NCBI GenBank assembly: GCA_016720935.1
Contig: JADKJP010000006.1
Location: forward strand, 992,001-1,056,000
From: Bacteroidota bacterium
GTDB taxonomy: Bacteria > Bacteroidota > Bacteroidia > AKYH767-A > 2013-40CM-41-45
Reading direction: 5' to 3'
Length of the DNA stretch: 64,000 nucleotides
This document shows, one piece after another, positions 8,658 to 17,832 of this stretch. Below the pieces are notes generated by a model. That model made no database searches. It was not told where the DNA came from and saw only the letters and a program-made list of their open reading frames with translations. The translations under genes and the position numbers were made by a program. The first letter of the stretch is position 1; the number at the start of each line of letters is the position of its first letter.

Positions 8658-11030
8658 TTAATCCTGAGATTTTACAAATCTTCTTACTGAACGTTGGTTG
8701 TTAATGTGCATCTCAACAAAGTAAATTCCATTCGCCAGTTTTAATTCTGATAACGGAAGTTTAAATTCATAGTGACCTTCACTTTGTGTACCCAGGTTTT
8801 CAGAATAAATTTGATTTCCTGTAAGATCAAGAATTTTGTATTCAACAGGTGATGAATTCACCAGATCATAAGCGATGGATGCCTGATGATAGACAGGATT
8901 TGGATAAATGCTCCAGTCGGTTTCCTTGATAGCTTCTGCACTCACATTGTTATTTCTGAATCCTGTTGTCCAGCAACCGTGAATTGGAGTGTTGGAAGCA
9001 GCGGCACCCGAGTGAGCCAGACCATACATGTCTTCAATGGTTCTGAGTATGTTGTAATGGTTGATTCCGGTTGCATATTGTCCCTGAACTACCATTTGAC
9101 CGGAAAAAATAGTAGGGATATGATTGCTGTGAAGGTTATCGTCTTCGTCAAAAGTCAGAATGAAGAGGCTATTGTGTGTTCTGGCCCATTGAACATACGG
9201 CATCATGTAAGTATTCACCCAATTGTCTCCTGTAGTAATCGCGGTATTTCCGGTTCCGTCATGCATACCATTTGTAAGGTTTGGAACCACATAACTTACG
9301 GTAGGCAGGTTCGCATAATTACCCGGGAATGCAGTGAATGGCTGGTTGGTTGATGTGCTTAATTGATTTGTTCCGGTACCCATCCAATTAGCGACAGGAT
9401 TGTGACGGCGAACATAAGCTCCGCTTGCTTCACCATCGTAACCAACACTCGGTAACCCTTCAGAGTAGGTGACAAATGTACGCCCTGCATTCTGAAGGGC
9501 AGCACCCAGGTTCATGCTTGTAAAATGGGAACCGGGCATTGTATTGTCAGTGACACCCTGATTCGCACCGGAAAAGAATAAGAGGTAATTCGGCTGGCTT
9601 GGATGGGTCAGTCCGTAGGACTCTGTAAAATTAGCGCTCATCACATCATTTGCCAAAGCATTGATGTGTGGAGCTGCACTATTGCCAATGATTTGCTCGA
9701 AGGCATGATTTTCAAGAATACAGATGACAATGTGATCCGGAACAGGCAATGCTGCTCCACTGATTGCAGAGGTCGTAAAGTTGCTAACTGAAGAATAAGC
9801 GCTGTTTGCTGAACCACATACACTTTGTACCTGGAATTCGTATTCAGTATTTGCATTCAAACCTGAGAGCGGTTTACTTGCTGCTGTTGAAGTCGTACTC
9901 GTCCAGGAAGTGCTACCTGTTGCTCTGTATTGAATGGAATAGCTGACGGCTCCGCTAACAGCGGTCCAGTTGAGAGTAGCTCCGGATGCATTGAGGCTGC
10001 TGACATTCAAGCCGGAAGGAGTTCCGCAGGAAGCGCCAGAAGCGGTTGTGAAAATTCCGGGTGATGAATAAGAGCTTGTTCCGCCGCTGCAAACTGTTTG
10101 TACCTGGAATTCATAGAGCGTTGTTGCAGACAATCCTGTCAGATTATGTGAATTTGTTGTGGCATTTGATGTAGTCCAGGAACTGCCGGAATTTCGTATA
10201 CGATATTGAACATTGTAACTTGTCGCACCTGTTACCGCGGCCCAGCCGACAGTACAGGAACCTGCCGTGATATTCGTCGAGGAAAAATAGTTGACATCTG
10301 TGACAGTGCAAGGATTAGCAATAGTTGTGAAAATACCAGGGCTCGAATATGCGCTTGAACCTGAACTGCAATTTGTACTTACCTGAAATTCATAAAGTGT
10401 GAGTGGTGTCAGTGAGTTGAGTATGGTTGAATTCGTTGCTGTCGTGACGGAATTCCAACCGGAACCGCTGTTTCGGATTCGGTATTGAACAGAATAACTT
10501 AGGGCACCCGATACAGCTGCCCAACTTACAGTACACGAGGAAGCAGCAATATTTGTTGAAGAAAACAAATTGACATCCGGAACGGAACAGGAAATTGCCT
10601 GAGTTGAACAAGTGTGTTTGGCAGAATACATACCAACTCCGTAACTACAATTTGATTTTACACGGAATTCATAAGCAGCGCCACTGATCAATGAGGAAAT
10701 AGTCTTACTTGTATTGTTCGCAGTGATAGAAGTCCATGAAACTTGTCCTGATTTTTTATACTGAACAGTATAATTTGTAGCTCCGGCGACTGCTGACCAG
10801 TTTAATACAACCGATGTGGTGGTAATGTTGCTGGTCGTTAATCCTGATGGTGTGCCACAAGCCATTTCAAATGCTCGCGATGGTGATGATTTAATTGTGG
10901 TTTGTGCGTGTGAACCAGGTGCATTCACCAATAAATAAATCACAAGCATAAATAATACACGGGGGTAGGTGGTCTTATTTACCATATTAAGTTTATTAGT
11001 AAGTTGAATTTTTCTGATGATGCTGGACAT
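8658..11030 (-). CDS. Secreted FN3-phosphoesterase protein with T9SS type A sorting domain
   Basis: A 790-residue secreted multidomain protein. A hydrophobic signal segment (MLVIYLLVNAPGSHAQ) is followed by four fibronectin type III domains, each opening with CGTPSGL or C(S/T)V-DVN and containing Y-(S/N)VQYR. A phosphoesterase domain of the acid phosphatase/phospholipase C family follows (ICILENHAFEQIIGN; THPSQPNYL; FILTFDEDD). The last 80 residues are a T9SS C-terminal domain (WSIYPNPV ... ANGIYFVEM). It is expected to be exported, passed through T9SS and anchored at or released from the surface, where it would cleave phosphate esters. The FN3 repeats are similar at DNA level, so unit number may vary. 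ATG 10985 (MVNKTTYPRVLF) gives a better signal peptide than ATG 11030 and may be the true start. Confidence 0.88.
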   Translation of the reverse strand: MSSIIRKIQLTNKLNMVNKTTYPRVLFMLVIYLLVNAPGSHAQTTIKSSPSRAFEMACGTPSGLTTSNITTTSVVLNWSAVAGATNYTVQYKKSGQVSWTSITANNTSKTISSLISGAAYEFRVKSNCSYGVGMYSAKHTCSTQAISCSVPDVNLFSSTNIAASSCTVSWAAVSGALSYSVQYRIRNSGSGWNSVTTATNSTILNSLTPLTLYEFQVSTNCSSGSSAYSSPGIFTTIANPCTVTDVNYFSSTNITAGSCTVGWAAVTGATSYNVQYRIRNSGSSWTTSNATTNSHNLTGLSATTLYEFQVQTVCSGGTSSYSSPGIFTTASGASCGTPSGLNVSSLNASGATLNWTAVSGAVSYSIQYRATGSTSWTSTTSTAASKPLSGLNANTEYEFQVQSVCGSANSAYSSVSNFTTSAISGAALPVPDHIVICILENHAFEQIIGNSAAPHINALANDVMSANFTESYGLTHPSQPNYLLFFSGANQGVTDNTMPGSHFTSMNLGAALQNAGRTFVTYSEGLPSVGYDGEASGAYVRRHNPVANWMGTGTNQLSTSTNQPFTAFPGNYANLPTVSYVVPNLTNGMHDGTGNTAITTGDNWVNTYMMPYVQWARTHNSLFILTFDEDDNLHSNHIPTIFSGQMVVQGQYATGINHYNILRTIEDMYGLAHSGAAASNTPIHGCWTTGFRNNNVSAEAIKETDWSIYPNPVYHQASIAYDLVNSSPVEYKILDLTGNQIYSENLGTQSEGHYEFKLPLSELKLANGIYFVEMHINNQRSVRRFVKSQD

Positions 11031-11206
11031 TCATGCGGAAGCATTGCGATTTTCCAATTCCCATGAAGCTCGCAAGCCTTGCTGGATAAGGCTTTCAGGG
11101 GTTGTGTTTCACCTGCAAAAAATCAAAAAGATTCTGGATAGAAACTGTGGAAGGTGTTGGTTTACAATGCAAAGGATATCAAAAATCAACGTATTTTGAG
11201 GCACAT

Positions 11207-11235
11207 AATCCCGAAAGCCTTAATTTATCGGGATT
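11207..11235 (+). other. Hairpin in the leader of the NAD(P)-binding protein gene
   Basis: AATCCCGA (11207-11214) pairs perfectly with TCGGGATT (11228-11235) around a 13-nt loop, 56 bp before the ATG at 11291. The rest of the 260-bp spacer holds no gene that I can see. The hairpin has no T-tract directly after it, so a terminator is unlikely. Its function is unknown. Confidence 0.35.
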
Positions 11236-11290
11236 TCAGCTATTTTTAATTATCAACAAAAAATATTTTTTTGTTAAAAAGTCTGTCAAA

Positions 11291-11938
11291 ATGAGAAAAG
11301 TACTGATTGCAGGTGCCAGTGGATTGGTTGGTACTGAAGTGTTAAGAGAATTGCAGAACATCCCTACCATCGAAAAAATCATTGTTCTGGTAAGGAGACC
11401 AATTGAAAATGCAAACCCGGTGCTGCAACAAGTACAGGTAGATTTCGAAAATCTTGCCGCCTCTTCCGATTGTTTTAAAGATATAGATACGGTGTTTTGT
11501 TGTTTGGGTACCACCATTAAAAAAGCAAAATCAAAAGAAGCTTTTCGCAAAGTAGATTATGAATTTCCAATGGCACTGGCATTGTTGTCGGTACAACAGA
11601 ATGTGAAAAATTTTCTTTGTATCACCGCGATGGGAGCTGATCCTTCTTCATCAGTTTTTTATAGTCGTGTGAAAGGTGAAGTGGAGAGGGATATTTCGAA
11701 ATGCCAAATCCCTTCAATAAGTTTTTTCAGGCCATCGTTGCTTATTGGTGACAGGAAAGAAAGCCGACCTGCAGAGAAGGCGGGAATAATTGTTGCAAAA
11801 GCATTATCGTTTTTGTTCATCGGTCCTCTCAAAAACTACAAAGGGATTTCGGTTCAAAAAGTCGCGAAAGCGATGGTAGCGAAAGGTCAACATCCTGTTC
11901 CCGGAGTACAAATCGTTTTATCAGGAGAAATGCAATAG
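11291..11938 (+). CDS. NAD(P)-binding Rossmann protein (atypical SDR, HTATIP2/YwnB-like)
   Basis: The likely start is ATG 11291 (MRKVLIAGASGLVGTEVL), giving 215 residues. An in-frame open stretch back to 11102 is judged non-coding because the Rossmann fold begins exactly at this ATG. GASGLVG is the glycine-rich dinucleotide-binding loop. DTVFCCLGTTIKKAKSKEAFRKVDYEF and LCITAMGADPSSSVFYSRVKGEVE match atypical SDR proteins of the HTATIP2-like group, where Tyr-x3-Lys is replaced by Y-S-R-V-K. The substrate is unknown. It stands alone, with its own strong terminator. Confidence 0.8.
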   Translation: MRKVLIAGASGLVGTEVLRELQNIPTIEKIIVLVRRPIENANPVLQQVQVDFENLAASSDCFKDIDTVFCCLGTTIKKAKSKEAFRKVDYEFPMALALLSVQQNVKNFLCITAMGADPSSSVFYSRVKGEVERDISKCQIPSISFFRPSLLIGDRKESRPAEKAGIIVAKALSFLFIGPLKNYKGISVQKVAKAMVAKGQHPVPGVQIVLSGEMQ

Positions 11939-11953
11939 TGATCTCAGGTTTTT

Positions 11954-11996
11954 AGAAATACAAAAGGGCGATAGTAAATCGCCCTTTTGTATTTCT
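11954..11996. terminator. Bidirectional rho-independent terminator
   Basis: A perfect 19-bp stem (11954-11972 with 11978-11996) surrounds a 5-nt loop, with a GGGCGAT core and A/T-rich outer arms. It lies between the convergent NAD(P)-binding protein gene and rho and can serve both. Confidence 0.9.
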
Positions 11997-12025
11997 AATA
12001 AAGAATATTTCTGAAGAAGAATAAA

Positions 12026-13786
12026 CTATCCATTCATGGATACCAGGAATTCTTCATTCGATTTTGTTCCTCTCATTTGCGCAAGCAGGAATTCCATTGC
12101 TTCGAGTGGATTCATATCTGCAAGGTGATTACGCAGAATCCACATTCTCTGAAGCATTTCCTTATCCAGCAACATATCTTCACGACGGGTACTGGATGCG
12201 ACAAGATCGATAGCAGGGAAGATACGTTTGTTGGCCAGTTTGCGGTCGAGCTGCAATTCCATGTTACCGGTACCTTTGAATTCTTCAAAGATCACTTCAT
12301 CCATTCTGGATCCGGTATCGATCAGAGCAGTGGCAATGATGGTAAGACTTCCGCCATTTTCGATTTTCCTTGCTGAACCGAAGAAACGTTTTGGTTTGTG
12401 CAATGCATTTGCTTCCACACCACCGGAGAGCACTTTTCCGCTGGCAGGGGCAACAGTATTGTATGCACGAGCGAGTCGGGTGATGGAGTCGAGCAGGATT
12501 ACCACATCGTGACCACATTCCACCATACGTTTCGCTTTTTCGAGAACGATGTTAGCGATTTTTACATGGCGTTCAGCCGGTTCATCGAATGTTGACGCAA
12601 CCACTTCCGCTTTTACATTGCGGGCCATATCGGTAACCTCTTCCGGACGTTCATCAATCAAAAGGATGATCATGTATACTTCCGGATGATTGGCCGCGAT
12701 AACATTCGCGACATCTTTGAGGAGCATTGTTTTACCGGTTTTCGGCTGAGCGACAATCAAACCACGTTGTCCTTTTCCGATAGGAGTGAACATATCCATG
12801 ATTCGCGTGGAATAATTGGCGCGGTCACCGGTCAGGTTCAGTTTTTCCTGTGGGAAGAGTGGAGTAAGAAAATCGAAATGTACACGGTCACGGACAAAAG
12901 CCGGATCCTGCCCATTGATAAAATCAACTTTTGTCAGGGGGAAATATTTTTCTCCTTCACGGGGAGGACGAACAGATCCACGCACAGTATCACCGGTTTT
13001 CAGGCCGAAGAGTTTTATCTGTGATTGTGAAACATAAACATCATCAGGAGAAGTGAGGTAGTTGAAGTCGCTGGAGCGAAGAAATCCAAAACCGTCAGGC
13101 ATGATTTCCAGTACACCTTCAGCAACAATTACACTGTCAAGTTCAGTAGGAGGTTCCGGTGTCGGCGCTGAATTTTGAATGTCTCTTCGCGGACGGAAAT
13201 TGGAACGGTCATGATCGTTATTGCGGGGAACATAAGTTCTTTGCTCAGGTTCGTAGGTTCGTTCAGAAACAACCGGTGCTGGTGGAGGAGGTGCAGGTTC
13301 CTGGCGTGCAGGAGGAATTTTTACGCTGGGCTCCAGTTGAACGGGTGCTGATTTTACGATGGTTGTTTCACCGGTAAGAGGACTTACCCGTTTTCTTTTT
13401 GGACGACCACCGGCATCATCAGTATCTGCATTCGAAACAACAGGAGCAGCTTTAGCTTCCTTAGCTTCTTTATGTTCCCGAGGCTCTTTATGTTCTCTGG
13501 GCTCCTTGTGCTCTTTGTGTTCCTTTGGTTCTTTGGGTTCTTTTGGTTCACGAGCAGCCCTTGGCTCCTTGTGTTCTTTCACCTCAACTTTTTCGGTTTT
13601 GCCAAATTTGCCACCCAGTGCTTCCTTAATGGAATTACTTGCAGTAGGGTTTAATGCCTGTTGGTCCAGGATTTTGTAGATGAGTTCCTGTTTACGAAGT
13701 TCATCGTAATTCGGGATGTTCATCAAACGGGCAATTTCTTTTAACTCATTGACGAGTTTGTCATTCAATTCGAGAATGTCGTACAT
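12026..13786 (-). CDS. rho: Transcription termination factor Rho
   Basis: A 586-residue Rho, longer than the 419 residues of E. coli Rho because of an inserted low-complexity region. Domains in order: Rho-N helical domain (ELNDKLVNELKEIARLMNI); a charged insert rich in KEP/KEH/REH repeats and then P/R (about residues 72-215); an RNA-binding cold-shock domain (GVLEIMPDGFGFLRS); and a RecA-like ATPase with Walker A QPKTGKT (346-352), Walker B VILLDSITRLARAYN and the R-loop SARKIENGGSLTIIATAL. It is a hexameric helicase that ends transcription. N-terminal inserts are common in Bacteroidetes Rho and are thought to affect RNA binding or phase behaviour. The DUF4293 neighbour is typical of the phylum. 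Confidence 0.97.
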   Translation of the reverse strand: MYDILELNDKLVNELKEIARLMNIPNYDELRKQELIYKILDQQALNPTASNSIKEALGGKFGKTEKVEVKEHKEPRAAREPKEPKEPKEHKEHKEPREHKEPREHKEAKEAKAAPVVSNADTDDAGGRPKRKRVSPLTGETTIVKSAPVQLEPSVKIPPARQEPAPPPPAPVVSERTYEPEQRTYVPRNNDHDRSNFRPRRDIQNSAPTPEPPTELDSVIVAEGVLEIMPDGFGFLRSSDFNYLTSPDDVYVSQSQIKLFGLKTGDTVRGSVRPPREGEKYFPLTKVDFINGQDPAFVRDRVHFDFLTPLFPQEKLNLTGDRANYSTRIMDMFTPIGKGQRGLIVAQPKTGKTMLLKDVANVIAANHPEVYMIILLIDERPEEVTDMARNVKAEVVASTFDEPAERHVKIANIVLEKAKRMVECGHDVVILLDSITRLARAYNTVAPASGKVLSGGVEANALHKPKRFFGSARKIENGGSLTIIATALIDTGSRMDEVIFEEFKGTGNMELQLDRKLANKRIFPAIDLVASSTRREDMLLDKEMLQRMWILRNHLADMNPLEAMEFLLAQMRGTKSNEEFLVSMNG

Positions 13787-14120
13787 GAAAAGGGATGTTT
13801 GTTGGAAATGTCAGGAAGACATTATGGATTCTGTAAGGCTAACGGATTTCTGAAAAAACGCAGAAGATCACTAGGATAATTGAAACTTTAACTGATAAGT
13901 ATTAGACCGTAAATTTGAGGGGAAAATACCAGAACGGATAATTAAAAAATCCGGATCGGAGGAGAATTTCACGACAAGTATAGACCTTTTTATTTATGTA
14001 TACAAGATTATTTTGAAAAAAAACTAACATTTTCTTTAACAATAGTGCCAGGAATTGCCTGTTTACCGGTTTTTGTATTCATTAAAAACCCCGTTATTTG
14101 CGCAACATTTTAGCCATCCT
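13787..14120. other. 334-bp divergent spacer between rho and the DUF4293 gene
   Basis: No gene is visible. On the plus strand TTTA-N19-TAAATTTG (13887-13917) resembles a Bacteroidetes promoter with a perfect -7 element, but it lies about 200 bp before the DUF4293 ATG, so it would give a long leader or a small RNA. A short inverted repeat (CAGG-AATTG-CCTG) lies near 14050. I see no clear promoter for rho on the minus strand. Confidence 0.35.
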
Positions 14121-14570
14121 ATGATCCAACGTATCCAAAGCCTGTTCTTACTGGGTGTCATCGTCCTGTCGGTCCTTCTTTATTTTTTGCCGGTTTATGG
14201 CTTTTCAGAATTAGCCCAGGTTTCTGCTGATTCGGCACCTTCAGGTCCTATAAAGGATCTGACAATCGCCAACAACACCTTGCTCATGATCATCAATGGA
14301 GCCATTGCCGCATTCTCTTTGCTTGCAATTTTCCTTTATAAAAACCGGTCACTGCAAATGAGGATTTGTCGGCTGAATATTCTGCTTACCAGTGTATTGA
14401 TGGTACTTCTGTATTTCGCGGCTGATACATTATCATCGGGGATGAACCAACAGATTCATTTTCGTTATGGAGCTTACCTTCCTTTTTTTGTTATTCTATT
14501 TCTCTTCCTGGCAAACTACAATATCCGGAAAGATGACGAATTGGTGCGTTCGGCTGACCGGCTGCGCTAG
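14121..14570 (+). CDS. DUF4293 integral membrane protein
   Basis: The start is placed at ATG 14121 (MIQRIQSLFLLGVIVL), which is the conserved N-terminus of this family, giving 149 residues. Upstream in-frame codons to 14055 are judged untranslated. Four hydrophobic segments are visible (residues about 5-25, 55-73, 84-104 and 118-136), with a cytoplasmic-looking basic/acidic tail (NIRKDDELVRSADRLR). The family is restricted to Bacteroidetes, commonly adjoins rho, and has no known function. Its stop codon shares the palindrome CTAG (14567-14570) with the stop codon of the convergent phosphoesterase gene. Confidence 0.85.
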   Translation: MIQRIQSLFLLGVIVLSVLLYFLPVYGFSELAQVSADSAPSGPIKDLTIANNTLLMIINGAIAAFSLLAIFLYKNRSLQMRICRLNILLTSVLMVLLYFAADTLSSGMNQQIHFRYGAYLPFFVILFLFLANYNIRKDDELVRSADRLR

Positions 14571-15076
14571 GAATCAATCGATCCGCGGAGTCCCAATTCC
14601 ACGGCTTGCAGGTTCTGAATTTTACCTTTGTCAATTGAAAATTTCAGAAGTGTCCTGATTTTGTGAAAACCGTGTTTTCCTGCAGCCCCGGGATTCATGT
14701 GTAACAACTTGTATTTTGGATCCGGAATCACTTTCAGAATATGTGAATGTCCACAAATAAAAATGTCAGGTTGCAGGGTTTCAATTTTTTTTCTGGCCTT
14801 TGGAACAAAGGCGCCCGGATATCCGCCAATGTGAGTGATGAATATTTTCATTCCTTCACAATCAAAGAACAACTCTTCCGGATGCATGGATCGGAGATCC
14901 TGTCCGTCAATATTTCCATAGACTGCCCGCAATGGTTTCAACTTACCAAGCTTCTCTGAAACTTCCATGGATCCGATATCTCCTGCATGCCAAACTTCAT
15001 CACATTCCATTACATGATCAATTATCCGCTGATCAAGATAAGCATGTGTGTCACTGAGCAGACAAATTTTTTTCAT
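14567..15076 (-). CDS. YfcE/MJ0936-family metallophosphoesterase
   Basis: The start is placed at ATG 15076 (MKKICLLSDTHAYLDQ), giving 169 residues, because the family begins directly with the first metal motif. Metal ligands are visible in order: D-x-H in LLSDTHAY, GDIGS, YGNIDGQ (GN-x-D), the HIGG block, and GHSH near the C-terminus. It is a cytoplasmic binuclear metal phosphodiesterase, typically active on model phosphodiesters; its natural substrate is unknown. The stop overlaps that of the DUF4293 gene by 4 bp. It lies downstream of batE with a 47-bp gap and could be the last gene of the Bat transcript. Confidence 0.9.
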   Translation of the reverse strand: MKKICLLSDTHAYLDQRIIDHVMECDEVWHAGDIGSMEVSEKLGKLKPLRAVYGNIDGQDLRSMHPEELFFDCEGMKIFITHIGGYPGAFVPKARKKIETLQPDIFICGHSHILKVIPDPKYKLLHMNPGAAGKHGFHKIRTLLKFSIDKGKIQNLQAVELGLRGSIDS

Positions 15077-15123
15077 CAGGGAGATTAAGAACGTTTGTAT
15101 TCCCAAAGGAATCCAATCAGTCC

Positions 15124-15906
15124 TTATATAATTTCTAATTGGGATTTTGCAATCCAGCCAACACTTCCATTCGCGGTTCGGATCTTTTGCCAGCCATTCA
15201 TGGTTTCAAATACATCGACTTTTGCTCCTTCGTGCAAAATGAAAAGATCACTGCCTTTTTCATCCGGAGAACTCTTGATGTATGCTGAACTGGCCATGAC
15301 TACTCCCTGTAAATCGAGATTATTCACCGCATGACTTTCACGCGCGATCAGGAAGGTGCCGCCGGCAAGAAAGAGAAAACCAAAAATCAGAATGAAGGAT
15401 ATTTTTTTGAGCATTACAGTTCTTGCAAAGATGTACAACATCGAAGATAGGAATGCCAGCCAGAGCAGGATTAAAAAAATTCCGGACCAGCTGTCAGCAG
15501 AAATCCATGTTGCTAATCCAAGCAGCCAACGTTTGTAAAAGATCTGAGGAAGGGGATCAATTTTGTCAACGACTCGCAGGGCAGCAATAGAAAGATTCAC
15601 ACGAATATCTTCGTCATCCGGACTCAGTTTTTTTGCCCTCTCGTAAAACAAGATAGCTTTTGCCAGACTATCACTTTTGAAATAGGCATTCCCAAGATTG
15701 AAATACAATTCAGTGGAAATATTTCCTGAGCGGACAAGTTCACCGTACAAATTGATCGCGGAAGTATAATCGCTTTTTTGATATGCAATATTTCCCTGGT
15801 GATAAACGTCCAATTCTTTACCAGCCGAAAAAGCAGGCGATACGATTGCCGTGATCCCGACCAGAAGGAAGAAAATGAAAAGTTTAGTTGAAATGCGCTT
15901 TTCCAT
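15124..15906 (-). CDS. batE: BatE: TPR and SH3 domain protein
   Basis: A 260-residue protein with a signal peptide (LFIFFLLVGITAIVSPAFSA), TPR repeats at about residues 35-110 (YHQGNIAYQKSDYTSAINLY; ELYFNLGNAYFKSDSLAKAI), two membrane segments near 130-180, and a C-terminal bacterial SH3 domain (VDVFETMNGWQKIRTANGSVGWI). This is the BatE architecture, the last member of the Bacteroides aerotolerance operon. BatE follows batD with no gap. It is thought to act in a periplasmic assembly with the VWA proteins, and the exact activity is not known. Confidence 0.85.
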   Translation of the reverse strand: MEKRISTKLFIFFLLVGITAIVSPAFSAGKELDVYHQGNIAYQKSDYTSAINLYGELVRSGNISTELYFNLGNAYFKSDSLAKAILFYERAKKLSPDDEDIRVNLSIAALRVVDKIDPLPQIFYKRWLLGLATWISADSWSGIFLILLWLAFLSSMLYIFARTVMLKKISFILIFGFLFLAGGTFLIARESHAVNNLDLQGVVMASSAYIKSSPDEKGSDLFILHEGAKVDVFETMNGWQKIRTANGSVGWIAKSQLEII

Positions 15907-17832
15907 TTAACTACGTATGGCTTGTTCTAATTTAGAAATCACTTCAATTCCTTTTTGGTAGATCACTTCATTGCTGTCACCGGTACTTCCCGCGAAACGT
16001 GCGAATTCACAACTGTCTATCGTTTCACTAAACTGACGGATCAGTTCAGGCTGAACATCGCGTGCAGCGAGAGCTTCGGATGCAGATTCTCTGGATAATC
16101 CCGAAACAGGAATTTGTAATTTATCACTCACAAAACCCCAGAGTGCCTTGAACATTTCGTCCAGGAATTTTTCTTTCTCGTTTGTTGCCAATAATTTCTT
16201 TGCCTGGCTCAGGCGTTTCAGAGCCACTCTGTTTGCACGCTGACTCTTGAGCAATGACTGATTGCTTTGCATCGCAAGATTTCTTCTTCTAACGAGTAAC
16301 ACCAATGCAAACAGAACAAACGGAGTTGATGCAAACGCATAGAAAACCGGCGAACCAAAGAGGGGAGTGGTACTTTGAATAAAGGCAGGATCATTGGTTT
16401 TGATAAAACGGATATCTTTTCCAAGAATCTGAAGATCCGATTTACTCACACCTGTCACTACACTACTACTAACACTTTCATCTCCTTTACCAACCTTGAG
16501 AATTAGTTCAGGTTTGGAGACTTCCTGGTATTGTTTCTTTTCAAGATCGAAAAATGAAAATGCAGGTATCGGAATTTTAAATTCGCCCGGATTTCTCGGG
16601 ATAATCAGGTATTCGTAAGTCTTGCTTCCTGAAACACCGGCAGTAGTAGCAGTGATATTGGATGATTCTTTTGGATCATAGGATTCAAAATCCGGTGGGA
16701 AATCAATTTTTGGTGATTCCAATAATTTGATATTTCCCTTTCCACTGATTTTAATTTTTAAGGTGACAGGTTCGTGAGCTTTTGTTTCACTTTTATCCAG
16801 GCTCACTTCGTAATTCAGTTTACCTACAGCACCGTTAAAGGACGTCGGAGCATTGGCTGGTAGGTCTTTTACATTAATACGGATCGGATCGCTTTTTATC
16901 TGAACCTTCACATCCTGAAGATTGTTGTTAAAGAAGGGATTGTTGAAAAAAGGATCGCTGAAAAACTGATCGAATGGATCATTACTATGCGATTGACGTT
17001 TTACCTGAACGCGCGCAATGACTTCTCCTTCCATAGGATCCAGTTGAAGATTTCCGGAACGCTGAGGAAAAACAACGAGCTTTTTTACATCCGCGACTTT
17101 GTACGCGACTCCGTCAACATTTTCAGAGTGAAATTCCAGTTGCTGTGGCAATGCAATCTCCTGATTCCAGAATCCGCTCATCGCGGGGATTTTGTCGATG
17201 TTATAAGAAACCAGATTTACTTTGGTGTACAACTTATAGGTAACAACAATACCCTCACCGATATAGGGATTGGATTTATCCACGGTCGCTTTGAGAAACA
17301 CATTTTTTCCACCGCTCATGGTACCATCAGAGCCTCCGCCTTGTTTGCCCTGGGCATTTCCACCTGAATTTTGTCCGGATCCTTTGGCGACGGTAATTGT
17401 TAGAGTATTGCTCAGCATTTTGTTATTATTTGCTGTAATCTCCGCGCTTCCGATTTTAAATGTTCCTTCTTTTATAGCCTGAAGAACATAAGTAATGGAA
17501 ATTGTTTGTGAGAAACTACCATTGACAATTTGAACCTGAGAGGATTGGCTTGGTCCCGCCAGAACATTAAAGTCAGAGAATGAGGGAGCACGAAAATTAC
17601 TTCCATTTCCGCTCAATGTAAATGTGATCTGGATCTGGTCGCCAACGTTCACAGTGTTGGACGAAACAGTTGCAGAAAATTTCTCTGCTTCCGCATTCAC
17701 TTTTACGCTAACTAAAAGGAGAAAAAAGGAGAAAATCCAACCGATCCGAAATGCATCGGAAGTCAGCCGGAGATGCTGATTTCTGGCGGTTTGTTTTAAA
17801 CTTAAAATCGTACTCATCACAATTTTATTCAT
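15907..17832 (-). CDS. batD: BatD: oxygen-tolerance protein
   Basis: A 641-residue protein with an N-terminal signal/anchor (FSFFLLLVSVKVNAEA), repeated immunoglobulin-like beta-sandwich segments (FSATVSSNTVNVGDQIQITF; VFLKATVDKSNPYIGEGIVV; NYEVSLDKSETKAHEPVTLK), a single transmembrane helix near residue 510 (FYAFASTPFVLFALVLLV), and a cytoplasmic helical tail. This is the BatD family. Its start overlaps the end of the GNAT gene by 8 bp and its stop abuts batE, so translation is probably coupled. It is part of the MoxR/Bat system linked to stress and oxygen tolerance in Bacteroidetes, with no proven biochemistry. Confidence 0.88.
   Translation of the reverse strand: MNKIVMSTILSLKQTARNQHLRLTSDAFRIGWIFSFFLLLVSVKVNAEAEKFSATVSSNTVNVGDQIQITFTLSGNGSNFRAPSFSDFNVLAGPSQSSQVQIVNGSFSQTISITYVLQAIKEGTFKIGSAEITANNNKMLSNTLTITVAKGSGQNSGGNAQGKQGGGSDGTMSGGKNVFLKATVDKSNPYIGEGIVVTYKLYTKVNLVSYNIDKIPAMSGFWNQEIALPQQLEFHSENVDGVAYKVADVKKLVVFPQRSGNLQLDPMEGEVIARVQVKRQSHSNDPFDQFFSDPFFNNPFFNNNLQDVKVQIKSDPIRINVKDLPANAPTSFNGAVGKLNYEVSLDKSETKAHEPVTLKIKISGKGNIKLLESPKIDFPPDFESYDPKESSNITATTAGVSGSKTYEYLIIPRNPGEFKIPIPAFSFFDLEKKQYQEVSKPELILKVGKGDESVSSSVVTGVSKSDLQILGKDIRFIKTNDPAFIQSTTPLFGSPVFYAFASTPFVLFALVLLVRRRNLAMQSNQSLLKSQRANRVALKRLSQAKKLLATNEKEKFLDEMFKALWGFVSDKLQIPVSGLSRESASEALAARDVQPELIRQFSETIDSCEFARFAGSTGDSNEVIYQKGIEVISKLEQAIRS

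Noticed and set aside
11102..11290. N-terminal extension of the NAD(P)-binding protein
   Set aside because: The Rossmann fold starts at ATG 11291, and the extension includes a hairpin and A/T-rich leader sequence.
13359..13679. 106-codon plus-strand open frame opposite rho
   Set aside because: It reads the repetitive KEP/KEH-coding DNA in antisense and has only low-complexity L/S/G/F composition.
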